Positions 36,625 through 45,934 of a DNA stretch of 64,000 nucleotides are shown here, in pieces. The stretch covers positions 9,350,529 to 9,414,528 of the forward strand of contig CM055761.1 in the NCBI GenBank assembly GCA_029465975.1, given 5' to 3'. Source of the stretch: Dallia pectoralis (lineage: Eukaryota > Chordata > Actinopteri > Esociformes > Umbridae). The notes under the pieces are model-generated. The model had not been told where the DNA came from, ran no database searches, and was given only the letters and a program-made list of their open reading frames with translations. Both the position numbers and the translations under genes were made by a program. Each line of letters begins with the position of its first letter. The first letter of the stretch is position 1.

Positions 36625-37095
36625 TGTGCATAATTATTTAAACTATTAACAGTTGTTGTCCTGCAGAAATGAAATATTAAAGACATAATGTCACAAAATG
36701 ATGCAATGATTTTCTTGGAAAATAAGTCAGGTTACAAGAAATGAGTACCAATTATTAAAAAAAGGAATTGCAAAGTTTATTTTCATTTTCACTTCTGTTG
36801 TGTTGTGTTCTGTTGTCATCTTGGGCTTCCAGAAAGCCAAACCACTAGAGAACTTCAGATATTCTGATACAGAGACTAGCTAAATGCACATTATTTGGTT
36901 TATTTACCTTACATTTAATACTATCATTAATTTGCCCAGATTTATATGGTTATTAAATTTACTCAGCATTTGTAAAATGACCAAAACGAATACTAACACG
37001 TCTATTAACATTCCATGAAATACATGTTGTTCTTCAGCTGTTACAGTCCGATTACCGACTGATATAATGGTTTAATGTGGAGATCTGGATCTTAC
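36625..37095. other. Intron 3 start, no recognised features
   Basis: AT-rich sequence between the exon 3 donor and the giant array. Confidence 0.4.
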
Positions 37096-37625
37096 CTCCT
37101 CCCCAGGAAAATGGGAGACAGAGGCATCCCCAGGCTGTGTCTGCGTGAGGTGGACATGGATCTGCACAGGATGGGGAAGCTCTCCTGGTCATAGTCTTCT
37201 TCAGCCTGGTCTGGTCCCATTGGTCCATTCTGATACCTTGTATTGCTCCCCATTAACACAGAGTCACCAGACTCACTGGGTCCACGGCACAGGCTGTCCA
37301 TGGCACAGTTAGACTGCCACAGGTATGGGTCAAACTGGGTTATCACAAAAGTGGGTTGGGCTATGGATCTATTTTCAGTCTCTTGGTAGGATTCAGGATG
37401 TGGAAGGATTCTGCTAGGGGGGCTGTTTTGGGGACTGACTCTGTCCCGTCCTGAAGTACCTGAGGCTTGAGGGCTGATCTCAGCTGTGGTAGATAGAGAT
37501 ACACCTTGAAGGTCTTTGTAATATTCTGAATCTATGAGAGAGGAGCTTAAACCCAGCAGATCCTCTGTGCTGCCGTCTACATCCACACCCAGACCAGCTC
37601 GGTAGTCATGGTAACTGTCATTATC
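37096..37625 (-). CDS. akap13: akap13-like exon 3, large Ser/Pro-rich exon
   Basis: This 530-base exon has acceptor CCCTCAG and donor GTAAGATC. It is open throughout from DNDSYHDYRAG to SPIFLGR, with the last codon (Arg) completed by exon 4. It is low in hydrophobics and probably disordered. Near the end lies SMSTSRRHSLG, in which RRHS fits the PKA consensus R-R-x-S (about Ser216). No catalytic domain is seen. It is the largest exon in the window and the clearest sign of coding selection in 37-38 kb. Confidence 0.88.
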
Positions 37626-37796
37626 CTGAGGGTGACGGAGAGATTAATTTGTGTCAGAAGGTACATAATTTAGGAGCAGTCTCATACGTACAATGGACTT
37701 ATATAAGGAAAACTCTACTGTGAATTATGTAATGGATATTCTCTCAAGAGGATGAAACATTTAATTCCTCTTCTCTTTCTCTCTCTCTCACTTATA

Positions 37797-38265
37797 AGAT
37801 ACCTCACTTATATCATACCTCACTTGTATCATACCTCGCTTGTATCATACCTCACTTGTATCATACCTCACTTATAACATACCTCACTTATAACATACCT
37901 CAGTTATATCATACCTCACTTATAACATACCTCACTTATAACATACCTCACTTATAACATACCTCACTTATATCATACCTCACTTATAGCATACCTCACT
38001 GATATCATACCTCACTTATATCATACCTCACTGATATCATACCTCACTTATATCATACCTCACTTATATCATACCTCACGTATATCATACCTCACTTATA
38101 TCATACCTCACTGATATCATACCTCACTTATATCATACCTCACTGATATCATACCTCACTTACAACATACCTCACTTATATCATACCTCACTTATATCAT
38201 ACCTCACTTATATCATACCTCACTTATATCATACCTCACTTATATCATACCTCACTGATATCATA
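37797..38265. repeat. 16-bp minisatellite, about 29 copies (intron 2)
   Basis: The unit CTTATATCATACCTCA has frequent one-base variants (GATATC, TATAAC, TGTATC). It fills most of the 753-bp intron between exons 2 and 3. Confidence 0.97.
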
Positions 38266-38378
38266 CTTGTGCCCCAGAGGTGGCAACTGAATGTAATAAT
38301 CAGTATAAACAATGTTGACAGATGTGGTTTGCTTTAAGGAAACGCATCAACAAATTACAGGGGAGAATTCCGTTCTAC

Positions 38379-38458
38379 CTTCTCCTCAGAAGCACTGTTG
38401 TAGAAGCCGTCTTCAAGGATGGAGGCTGGAGACAGCGAGGAAGATAAGAAGGACGCCC
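38379..38458 (-). CDS. akap13: akap13-like exon 2
   Basis: This 80-base exon has an acceptor GCTTCTCAG, chosen because it gives the two bases needed to complete the phase-1 codon of exon 1, and a donor GTAGAAC. It encodes a Ser-rich stretch (ASFLSSSLSPASILEDGFYN) ending in SASEEK and ends in phase 0. A different AG at 38481 would keep the frame open but would not match exon 1. Confidence 0.72.
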
Positions 38459-38685
38459 CTGAGAAGCTTGCACAGTGCTTCTGGGTTGTACATGGTCTAT
38501 CCTCCCACCCTGTCACGTGACAAGAAAATTACATGTTAAATAATCAAACATATCAAATGTTATATAATGACAGGACCGAATACAAGCTGGATGTTCTGTG
38601 GTCATGGTTATCAGATTGATATTGAGTATTAGGTATTAGAGTATTATGATGTTACCACAACTCCTAACTGTAGAGACAACACCAC

Positions 38686-39203
38686 CAGACTAATTTCTCT
38701 GCCCAGTTTACATCACCCAGGTGGCACAGAGACCCGTCAGAGAGTACTGGCACACCACCAGACTAATTTCTCTGCCCAGTTTACCTTAACCAGGTGGCAC
38801 GGAGACCCGTCTGAGAGTACTGGCACATAACCAGTCTAATTTCTCTGCCCAGTTTACCTTACCCAGGTGGCACGGAGACCCGTCAGAGAGTACTGGCACA
38901 CCACCAGACTAATTTCTCTGCCCAGTTTACCTCACCCAGGTGGCACAGAGACCCGTCAGAGAGTACTGGCACACCACCAGACTAATTTCTCTGCCCAGTT
39001 TACCTTACCCAGGTGGCACGGAGACCCGTCTGAGAGTACTGGCACATAACCAGTCTAATTTCTCTGCCCAGTTTACCTTACCCAGGTGGCACGGAGACCC
39101 GTCAGAGAGTACTGGCACATAACCAGACTAATTTCTCTGCCCAGTTTACCTTACCCAGGTGGCACGGAGAACCGTCAGAGAGTACTGGCACACCACCCGA
39201 CTA
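38686..39203. repeat. 73-bp minisatellite, about 7 copies (intron 1)
   Basis: The unit is CCAGACTAATTTCTCTGCCC, AGTTTACCTTACCCAGGTGG, CACGGAGACCCGTCAGAGAG, TACTGGCACACCA. Confidence 0.97.
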
Positions 39204-39360
39204 ATTACAACACCTCTCTAAGTAAGATCCTTTACACTGCTGTTGAGTAAACCAATATTGACACTGAATTATATTACAAACCTCAACAACCCTGTCACAA
39301 TGTTGCATAAACAGACTTCCTTTTATGTAGAATAAGCTGTGATAGAAATATAGTAATATA

Positions 39361-39816
39361 AAACCCAGTCCACACAACCATCAGATAAAACCCAGTCCAC
39401 TCAGAATAAACCCAGTCCACACAACCACCAGGCCACTCAGAATAAACCCAGTCCACACAACCACCAGGCCACTCAGAATAAACCCAGTCCACACAACCAC
39501 CAGGCCACTCAGAATAAACCCAGTCCACACAACCACCAGGCCACTCTGAATAAACCCAGTCCACACAACCACCAGGCCACTCTGAATAAACCCAGTCCAC
39601 ACAACCACCAGGCCACTCTGAATAAACCCAGTCCACACAACCACCAGGCCACTCAGAATAAACCCAGTCCACACAACCACCAGGCCACTCTGAATAAACC
39701 CAGTCCACACAACCACCAGGCCACTCAGAATAAACCCAGTCCACACAACCATCAGACCTCTGAATAAACCCAGTCCACACAACCACCAGGCCACTCTGAA
39801 TAAACCCAGTCCACAC
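39361..39816. repeat. 36-bp minisatellite, about 12-13 copies (intron 1)
   Basis: The unit is AATAAACCCAGTCCACACAA, CCACCAGGCCACTCAG (or CTCTG). The minus-strand frame rich in Gly-Cys-Val-Asp-Trp repeats is an artefact of the 36-bp period. Confidence 0.97.
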
Positions 39817-39830
39817 ATGTCCTGTCTGCT

Positions 39831-41292
39831 GCTATAAACCAGGTCGTCATGTTCCATTCCTCAGTTCCTTTCTTTTTCTATCCTTTCCCAGACACCACAG
39901 TCAAAGATACACTTCTCTAAACAACCATTGCGGTGGCTGAATCCTACTTTGGTGTGTATTTCTATATGTAAATCTCCCTCTCAGTCCTGAAGAATGACAA
40001 TGTCCCCAGCAGTGGAGAGAGAACGTGTGTGTCATTTATATCCAACTGGCTTAATGTAAACCTGCTTGTTTGGTGCTTCAGCCTGAGACTTATGACACCA
40101 GCAGGCATGGCCTTTTATGGATGCCTCTCATATCTACAATGAGGGAGATTAAACAAAGGGCCTCCCAGGTTCTGAAAGTGTTTTGACTCAATCACAGCCA
40201 GCAAGGTGCACTTCAAACAACTACAAAAGGATAACAAGGACACTACGTTCAGCAAACAGCTCAATACAGGGTTAGAAATAAAAACAATTAAAGTGTATGT
40301 GGTAACTAAAGATATCTGTATTATTAAATGTATTATAAAATGTATTATTTGAAAAATAAATTAGTTGTACAATGACTGTCCAAAAATCATCTTGTTTGAG
40401 TTAGATTGTAAAGACAGGATGGACTAGGAATTGGTAAATACATTCTTCCTATGACTTTGCATCTCCTGTGAGAACTTCTAAGAAAGCAAAAATACCCTTA
40501 AAGAAAGTTAACAACTTAAGATGTTACAAAATCACACCAGCATGGAATAGCATGATATGTTGTAGATGTAATGCCCATGACAAGTAAGAAGACAAATACA
40601 CTCAGGTGTGACAAAATGGCTGTTGATATTTGCCATTCAACATGGTGTCATAAGTAAGCCAAAAACAGTCATCAACATGACCATCATTGTAAAGAAGAGT
40701 AAAACCATTTCTGTAAACACGCTATGAGCCTAAAACTGCAGCACTCTAGCACATGTAGTATGATAAAGCAACTGAATTATCTTTGCTAGTTGTTTTTTGT
40801 AAATAATGAGTCACAATATTGCTTTGAGAAGTATTAATAGTATATACAACTAATATATATTTCCATATATGCAATTACTTTAAATTACAATAATAATAAT
40901 TACTTTCATTTTACCATTATGTTGTTAAGGTTACATCAACAAAAATGTATGCAACATGAAATTGTGGTACGGGAAAATATAATTTCTCATTCCTTTGAGA
41001 AATGCCCTGTGACTGTGGCACAACGCCCTGTGACTGTAAGTACAAAATAAAGTTTGAGTTCAGGATAACTTAAAGTTTTCATAACTGAAAGAGTGAACAT
41101 TATGATAAATGTTGTGACATAGGAATCCAGGGACAACCGTATCAAAAACTACAAAACTAAACCCTCAAAATATGGTTATATGAAGACACTGTATGCTGAC
41201 TGATTTAAAGATATCATGAGACATAAAGGTCAGATGAAACAAAAAACAACTGAGAAATAAAGACATATAAAACAAGCAAGTGATGCTTGTAC
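39831..41292. other. Intron 1 DNA without recognised features
   Basis: No further exon was found. A short duplicated GCCCTGTGACTGT occurs near 41005-41040. Confidence 0.45.
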
Positions 41293-41368
41293 CTTTCTTG
41301 AAGGACCAACGTTTCGTCCATAGCTTGGAGAAAGAAGGCCAGGAGTTGTTTAAGGGAGAATCGGCCAT
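41293..41368 (-). CDS. akap13: akap13-like exon 1, coding part (start codon exon)
   Basis: ATG at 41368 opens MADSPLNNSWPSFSKLWTKR and five more residues, then a donor GTACAAG follows at 41292. An in-frame TGA lies 24 bases upstream of the ATG, so the frame cannot extend 5' within this exon and this is a genuine candidate start. The exon ends in phase 1 and joins GG of exon 2 to make a Gly codon. It may be the first exon of a short isoform from an internal promoter, since long AKAP13 forms have large upstream exons that I cannot find in 41.4-64 kb. Confidence 0.7.
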
Positions 41369-41900
41369 TGAGAAGAAAACTGGATCTGATCAGTGGACTG
41401 AGCAACACTGAAACCGTGGACGAGGAACGAAGGAAGTGAAGAAGTGAAATATAGAGGAGGGGGAATGAACACGTATCGTAGGCATAGTGAGGGAGCCAAG
41501 TGTGCATCCCAAATGGAATCCTACCACAGTTGTAGTGTACTAAACATTATCAGGAGCCTCTGGTTGAAGTAGGGCACTATTTACAAAATTTGTCACACTT
41601 GAAACCCAGGGTTCCTTGAATAGGGGAAGACTGGAAAAGAATAAACATAGTGATTGAGAGCGTCCGAGACACAGAGGAGAAGAGAGTATATAACACGGTA
41701 ACGGAGAGAGAGAATATAAGAAGATAACGGAGAGAGAGAGAGAGGATATAAGAAGGTAACGGAGAGAGAGAGAGAGGATATTGATGAAGAAGGGACAAGG
41801 GTGCAATAAGAGTGGACATAGAGTCAAAATGTTGAATGATGAAGAAGGCTGCATGACAGTGGTGCCAAAGTACAACGCAGAGAACTAGTGATCAACAGAG
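41369..41900 (-). promoter_or_regulatory. 5' flank of exon 1: untranslated region and possible promoter
   Basis: Minus-strand sequence upstream of the ATG has an in-frame stop at -24. At about 41494-41600 it carries a fragment of a dispersed fish repeat. Further upstream a pyrimidine-rich run (GA-rich on plus, 41690-41780, including three copies of an approximately 30-bp GAGAGA/ATATAAGAA unit) precedes a TATATA near 41690. A promoter here is only inferred from position, and no transcription start can be fixed. Confidence 0.3.
41494..41600 (-). repeat. Dispersed fish repeat fragment near exon 1
   Basis: On the minus strand, AATAGTGCCCTACTTCAACC, then GTACACTACA and CCATTTGGGATGCACAC. This resembles an abundant short repeat in salmonid and pike DNA (…AGTGCACTAC…CCATTTGGGA). 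Recognition from memory. Confidence 0.5.
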
Positions 41901-42365
41901 TACCACCACTGGCAATGCAAGAGCTTTGCAAATAATGTTTATCTCAGTGTGCTTAATTTAGACAAAGTATAAGCACATAAATCCCACCTGATCCCAGTCC
42001 CGGCACCAGAATCAGGTGACTTAGGAAGAATGAAAAAAATGCAGAGGGGTCATCTTTTTTTCTATAGGTGTTAAGTTCAGTCATCAGTCACAGGAATTGT
42101 CTGTATCATCGCGGCCTCTAGCAGCAGAGCGGAGGAACAATTATCCCAGATCTGATCTGATTCACCGAGTTTTGAAACACCTGTCATTATCAATAACCAT
42201 TCCTGTCTGTACTCCTGTGCGAGGTATTGTTGTTTCTGACTTGCAGAGCGTACTTCTATGATTAATATTCTAGCTGGACTATCGTGTATTGTTTTTTACT
42301 GCCTGAAAATGTATTTTTCGCCTAATCTTTGTCTGCACCTCTGATAGTGGTTCTCCAGTTTGACC
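41901..42365. other. Upstream DNA without recognised genes
   Basis: The part next to the 35-bp array (CTGACCTCCTGCC-type) shows some resemblance to the sequence after the LINE at about 45290-45440, as if one older element was split. Not assigned. Confidence 0.3.
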
Positions 42366-43245
42366 TCCTGCCTACCCTGTGGACATTGAGTTAGCCTAGC
42401 ATCATCTGTACCTGTGGACATTAAATTATCTTAACATCTCCTGCGCTTGTGGACATTGAGTTAGCCTACTGTCTTCTGTACCTGTGGACATTGAGTTAGC
42501 CTAGCATCTTCTGTACCTGTGGACATTGAGTTAGCCTACTGTCTTCTGTACCTGTGGACATTGAGATTAGCCTAGCATCTTCTGTGCCTGTGGACATTAA
42601 GTAAGGCTACCGTCTTCTGTGCCTGTGGACATTGATTTAGCCTAGCATCATCTGTACCTGTGGACATTAAATTATCTTAACATCTCCTGCGCTTGTGGAC
42701 ATTGAGTTAGCCTACTGTCTTCTGTACCTGTGGACATTGAGTTAGCCTAGCATCTTCTGTACCTGTGGACATTGAGTTAGCCTACTGTCTTCTGTACCTG
42801 TGGACATTGAGATTAGCCTAGCATCTTCTGTGCCTGTGGACATTAAGTTAGGCTACCGTCTTCTGTGCCTGTGGAAATTGATTTAGCCTAGCATCTTCTG
42901 TACCTGTGGACATTAAGTTATCTTAACATCTTCTTTGCCTGTGGACATTGAGTTAGCCTACTGTCTTCTGTACCTGTGGACATTGAGTTAGCCTAGCATC
43001 CTCTGTACCTGTGGACATTGAGTTAGCCTACTGTCTCTGTACCTGTGAACGTTGAGTTAGCCTAGCATCTTCTGTGCCTGTGGACATTAAGTTATCTTAA
43101 CATCTTCTTTGCCTGTGGACATTGAGTTAGCCTAGCATCTTCTGTACCTGTGGACATTGAGTTAGCCTAGCATCTTCTGTACCTGTGGACATTGAGTTAG
43201 CCTAGCATCTTCTGTACCTGTGGACATTGAGTTAAACTAGCATCT
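42366..43245. repeat. 35-bp minisatellite with 246-bp higher-order repeat, about 25 copies
   Basis: The unit is TTCTGTACCTGTGGACATTG, AGTTAGCCTAGCATC, with alternating variants (CTACTGTC, TTAAATTATCTTAACATC, GAGATTAG). The run beginning ATCATCTGTA at 42401 recurs at 42647, a 246-bp period equal to seven units plus one base. A third, divergent round follows. Confidence 0.96.
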
Positions 43246-43261
43246 TGGTTGGTGTTTTTGG

Positions 43262-43900
43262 TTGGTGTTTAAAGAAGCCCAGCGCTTACTAGCTGACCAG
43301 ATACTGAACGTGGAACGAGCCAACCCGGACTCCTTGGTTATCGTTCTGGGGGACTTTAACAAAAGGAACCTCAGTCACGAACTCCCCAGATACAGACAAT
43401 TTATCAAATGCCCCACCAGAGAAGGGAATACCCTGGACCATTGTTACACCACGGTCAGTAAAGCCTACCACGCTGTCCCTCGGGCTGCACTGGGTCTCTG
43501 TTACACCACGGTCAGTAAAGCCTACCACGCTGTCCCTCGGGCTGCACTGGGTCTCTCCGACCATACCATGGTCCATTTGATTCCTGCTTACAGGCAGAAA
43601 CTAAAACTCTGCAAACTTGCTGTGAGGACATCAAAACAGTGGACCAGTGATGCGGTGGGGGATCTACAGTCATGCCTTGACACTACAGACTGGGATATGT
43701 TCAGGACTGCTACTAATAGCCTTGATGAGCTCACAGATGTTGTGACATCATATATCAGCTTCTGCGAGGACTGCTGTATAACAACACGCGCCAGTGTGAA
43801 TTTCAACAATGATAAGCCCTGGTTCTCTGCGAAACTCAGGAAGCTGAGGCTGGAGAAGGAGAAAGCGTTTAGGAGCGGGGACAGAGACATTTTTAAATAG
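43262..43900 (+). pseudogene. LINE endonuclease fragment with 57-bp in-frame duplication
   Basis: The apurinic-type endonuclease C-terminal half includes VLGDFN (catalytic Asp-Asn), TLDHCYTT and LSDHTMVHLIP. The stretch CYTTVSKAYHAVPRAALGL is repeated exactly once more in tandem. A stop follows IFK near 43900. Confidence 0.85.
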
Positions 43901-44067
43901 GCTAAGAACCGGTTAAGCAAGGAGATTAGAATGGCTAAACGACAGAGAAATTAAAACAACAATTCTCTGCTAACGACTCTGCCTCTGTCTGGCGAGGTCT
44001 GAGGCAAATTACCAATTATACGCCCAGAGCCCCCTACACCACCAACCACTCTCGCCTAGCCAACGAC

Positions 44068-45137
44068 CTAAATGAGTTTTACTGCAGATTCAAAAGGCAG
44101 CCGGGCGGCCCTGTTCTCCCTTCAACACCATCATCACTGCCCTTGTACTCAACAAGCTCTCCCAGCTCAACGTTCCAGACTCCACCTGCAGGTGGATCAC
44201 AGACTTCCTGTCGGACAGGAAGCAGTGCGTCAAGCTGGGGTCACAAGTCTCTGACTCCCGGTCCATTAGCACCGGGTCCCCCCAGGGCTGCGTCCTTTCT
44301 CCTCTGCTCTTCTCCCTGTACACCAACAGTTGCACCTCAAGTCACCCATCTGTTAAGATCCTGAAGTTTGCGGACGACACCACCCTCATTGGGCTCATCT
44401 CCGGTGGGGACGAGTCCGACTACAGGCTGGAAGCTGACGAACTGGTGACCTGGTGTAGCCAGAACAACTTAGAGCTCAATGATCTAAAGATAGTGGAGAT
44501 GGTTGTGGACTTCAGGAGGAACTCAGCCCCACTCTTCCCCTTCACCCTGCGTGGCTCTCCAATCAACACTGTAGAGTCCTTCCGCTTCCTGGGTACTATC
44601 CTCTCTCAGGACCTCAAGTGGAACTTGAACATCTGCTCACTGACCAAAAAAGCTCAACAGAGGATGTACTTCCTACGGCAGCTGAAAAAATTCAACCTGC
44701 CCAAGACTATGATGGTCCACTTCTACTCAGCCATAATTGAGTCCATCCTTACCTCATCCATCACCACCTGGTACTCTGCTGCTGCTACAGCTAAGGACAA
44801 GAGCAGACTGCAGCGTATCATCCGCTCAGCTGAAAAGTTGATTGGCTGCAATCTGCCTAGCCTCGAGGACTTGCACATCTTGAGGGCTCTGAGGCGAGCT
44901 AGAAAGATTGTGGCTGACCCCTCTCACCCTGAACACTCTCTGTTCAATCCACTCCCCTCCGGCAGAAGGCTTCGGTCTATCATGACCAAAACCTGCGACT
45001 GGCCTCCTCAACAAGGACAGGGGTGCACACAAGCATTGAACTCTTACCCATTCCATTTGCACATTGCCTGTCTTTGCACCACAATATTTACAATATTTGA
45101 ACTATTGCACTACAACCCCTATCTGTATTCTGTATAG
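44068..45137 (+). pseudogene. LINE reverse transcriptase fragment
   Basis: After a deletion the sequence resumes at FNTIITALVLNKLSQLNVPD. It continues through SPQGCVLSPLLFSLYTN and the catalytic KFADDTTLIGLI (FADD), and on to RFLGTILSQDLKWN and the C-terminal thumb-like region (ARKIVADPSHPEH). Frame changes lie near 44100 and about 44445. Confidence 0.85.
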
Positions 45138-45288
45138 TATTTTGCATATTACTATCCCTATACCCCTCACACTCTTAGTATAATTTATATTGCTTTATTC
45201 TTATGTTGTATGTAAGCACCTACTAGCCAAAGTAAATTCCTTGTATGTTCATACATTCATGGCGAATAAGCACTTTTCTGATTCTGAT

Positions 45289-45540
45289 CTTCTGTACCTT
45301 CTCTGTGTGTCTGACCTCCCGTTACCGACTACTGCTTGCCTGAATATTGAGAACTGTTCAGTCCTTCAATTAATCTATGTTGCGCTCTCTGCAATTGGAA
45401 ACATCCTTGGTCTGTTTGAGAGTATTCATTACTATAGGGTATTTTAAAATTAAACTGGTGGGGCAGAAAATACAACTGAGGGGGCTAAGGCCCTTTTTTG
45501 CTCCCTTTATTGAGCAGGGCCTGCTTAGGTAAAAAATGTA
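45289..45540. other. Unassigned sequence after the LINE
   Basis: It contains CTGTACCTTCTCTGTGTGTC, possibly the continuation of the element or array interrupted by the LINE. No gene. Confidence 0.35.
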
Positions 45541-45830
45541 TATATAATAATATATATATAACTAGTATAACTCTATATACCTTATATATGCTCTATATAA
45601 CTCTATATACACTTTATATATAACTCTATGAACTATATATATTACTCTATAAACTATATATATAACTCTATAAACTCTTTATAAAACTCTATTAACTCTA
45701 TATATATAACTCTATAAACTCTTTATAAAACTCTATAAACTCTATATATAACTCTATAAACTCTTCAAATCACTCTCTATATAATTCTATATACTCTAAA
45801 TATAACTCTATATAGCTGTGGTAATGTTGA
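45541..45830. repeat. AT-rich low-complexity tract
   Basis: Irregular repeats of TATATAACTCTATAAACTCT. Confidence 0.9.
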
Positions 45831-45934
45831 GGTTGTGGTGTTTGAGGTGAGCAGATCTGGAACCATTTTGTTGTTGAATTTGAGGAAGTTGATGTTGGTG
45901 CTAATCCACCTCAGTATACCTTGAAGGCAAATGT

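Larger units (their letters stand above)
43255..45288 (+). mobile_element. L2/CR1-like LINE, 5'-truncated and internally deleted
   Basis: It begins within the endonuclease domain, loses a stretch between endonuclease and reverse transcriptase, and ends with a 3' tail TTTTCTGATTCTGATC. It lies against the 35-bp array: AGCATCTT borders the left and ATCTTCTGTACC the right, so insertion seems to have occurred in an array unit, with ATCTT as possible target duplication. It is the same family as the copy at 59.4-62.3 kb. Confidence 0.85.

Noticed and set aside
38379..38480. Longer version of exon 2 starting at 38480
   Set aside because: Open in frame, but its acceptor would give phase 0 whereas exon 1 ends in phase 1; the acceptor at 38459 fits exactly.
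39295..39857. Frames of 158-173 codons with WTGFIQSG-type repeats
   Set aside because: 36-bp minisatellite shadow inside intron 1.
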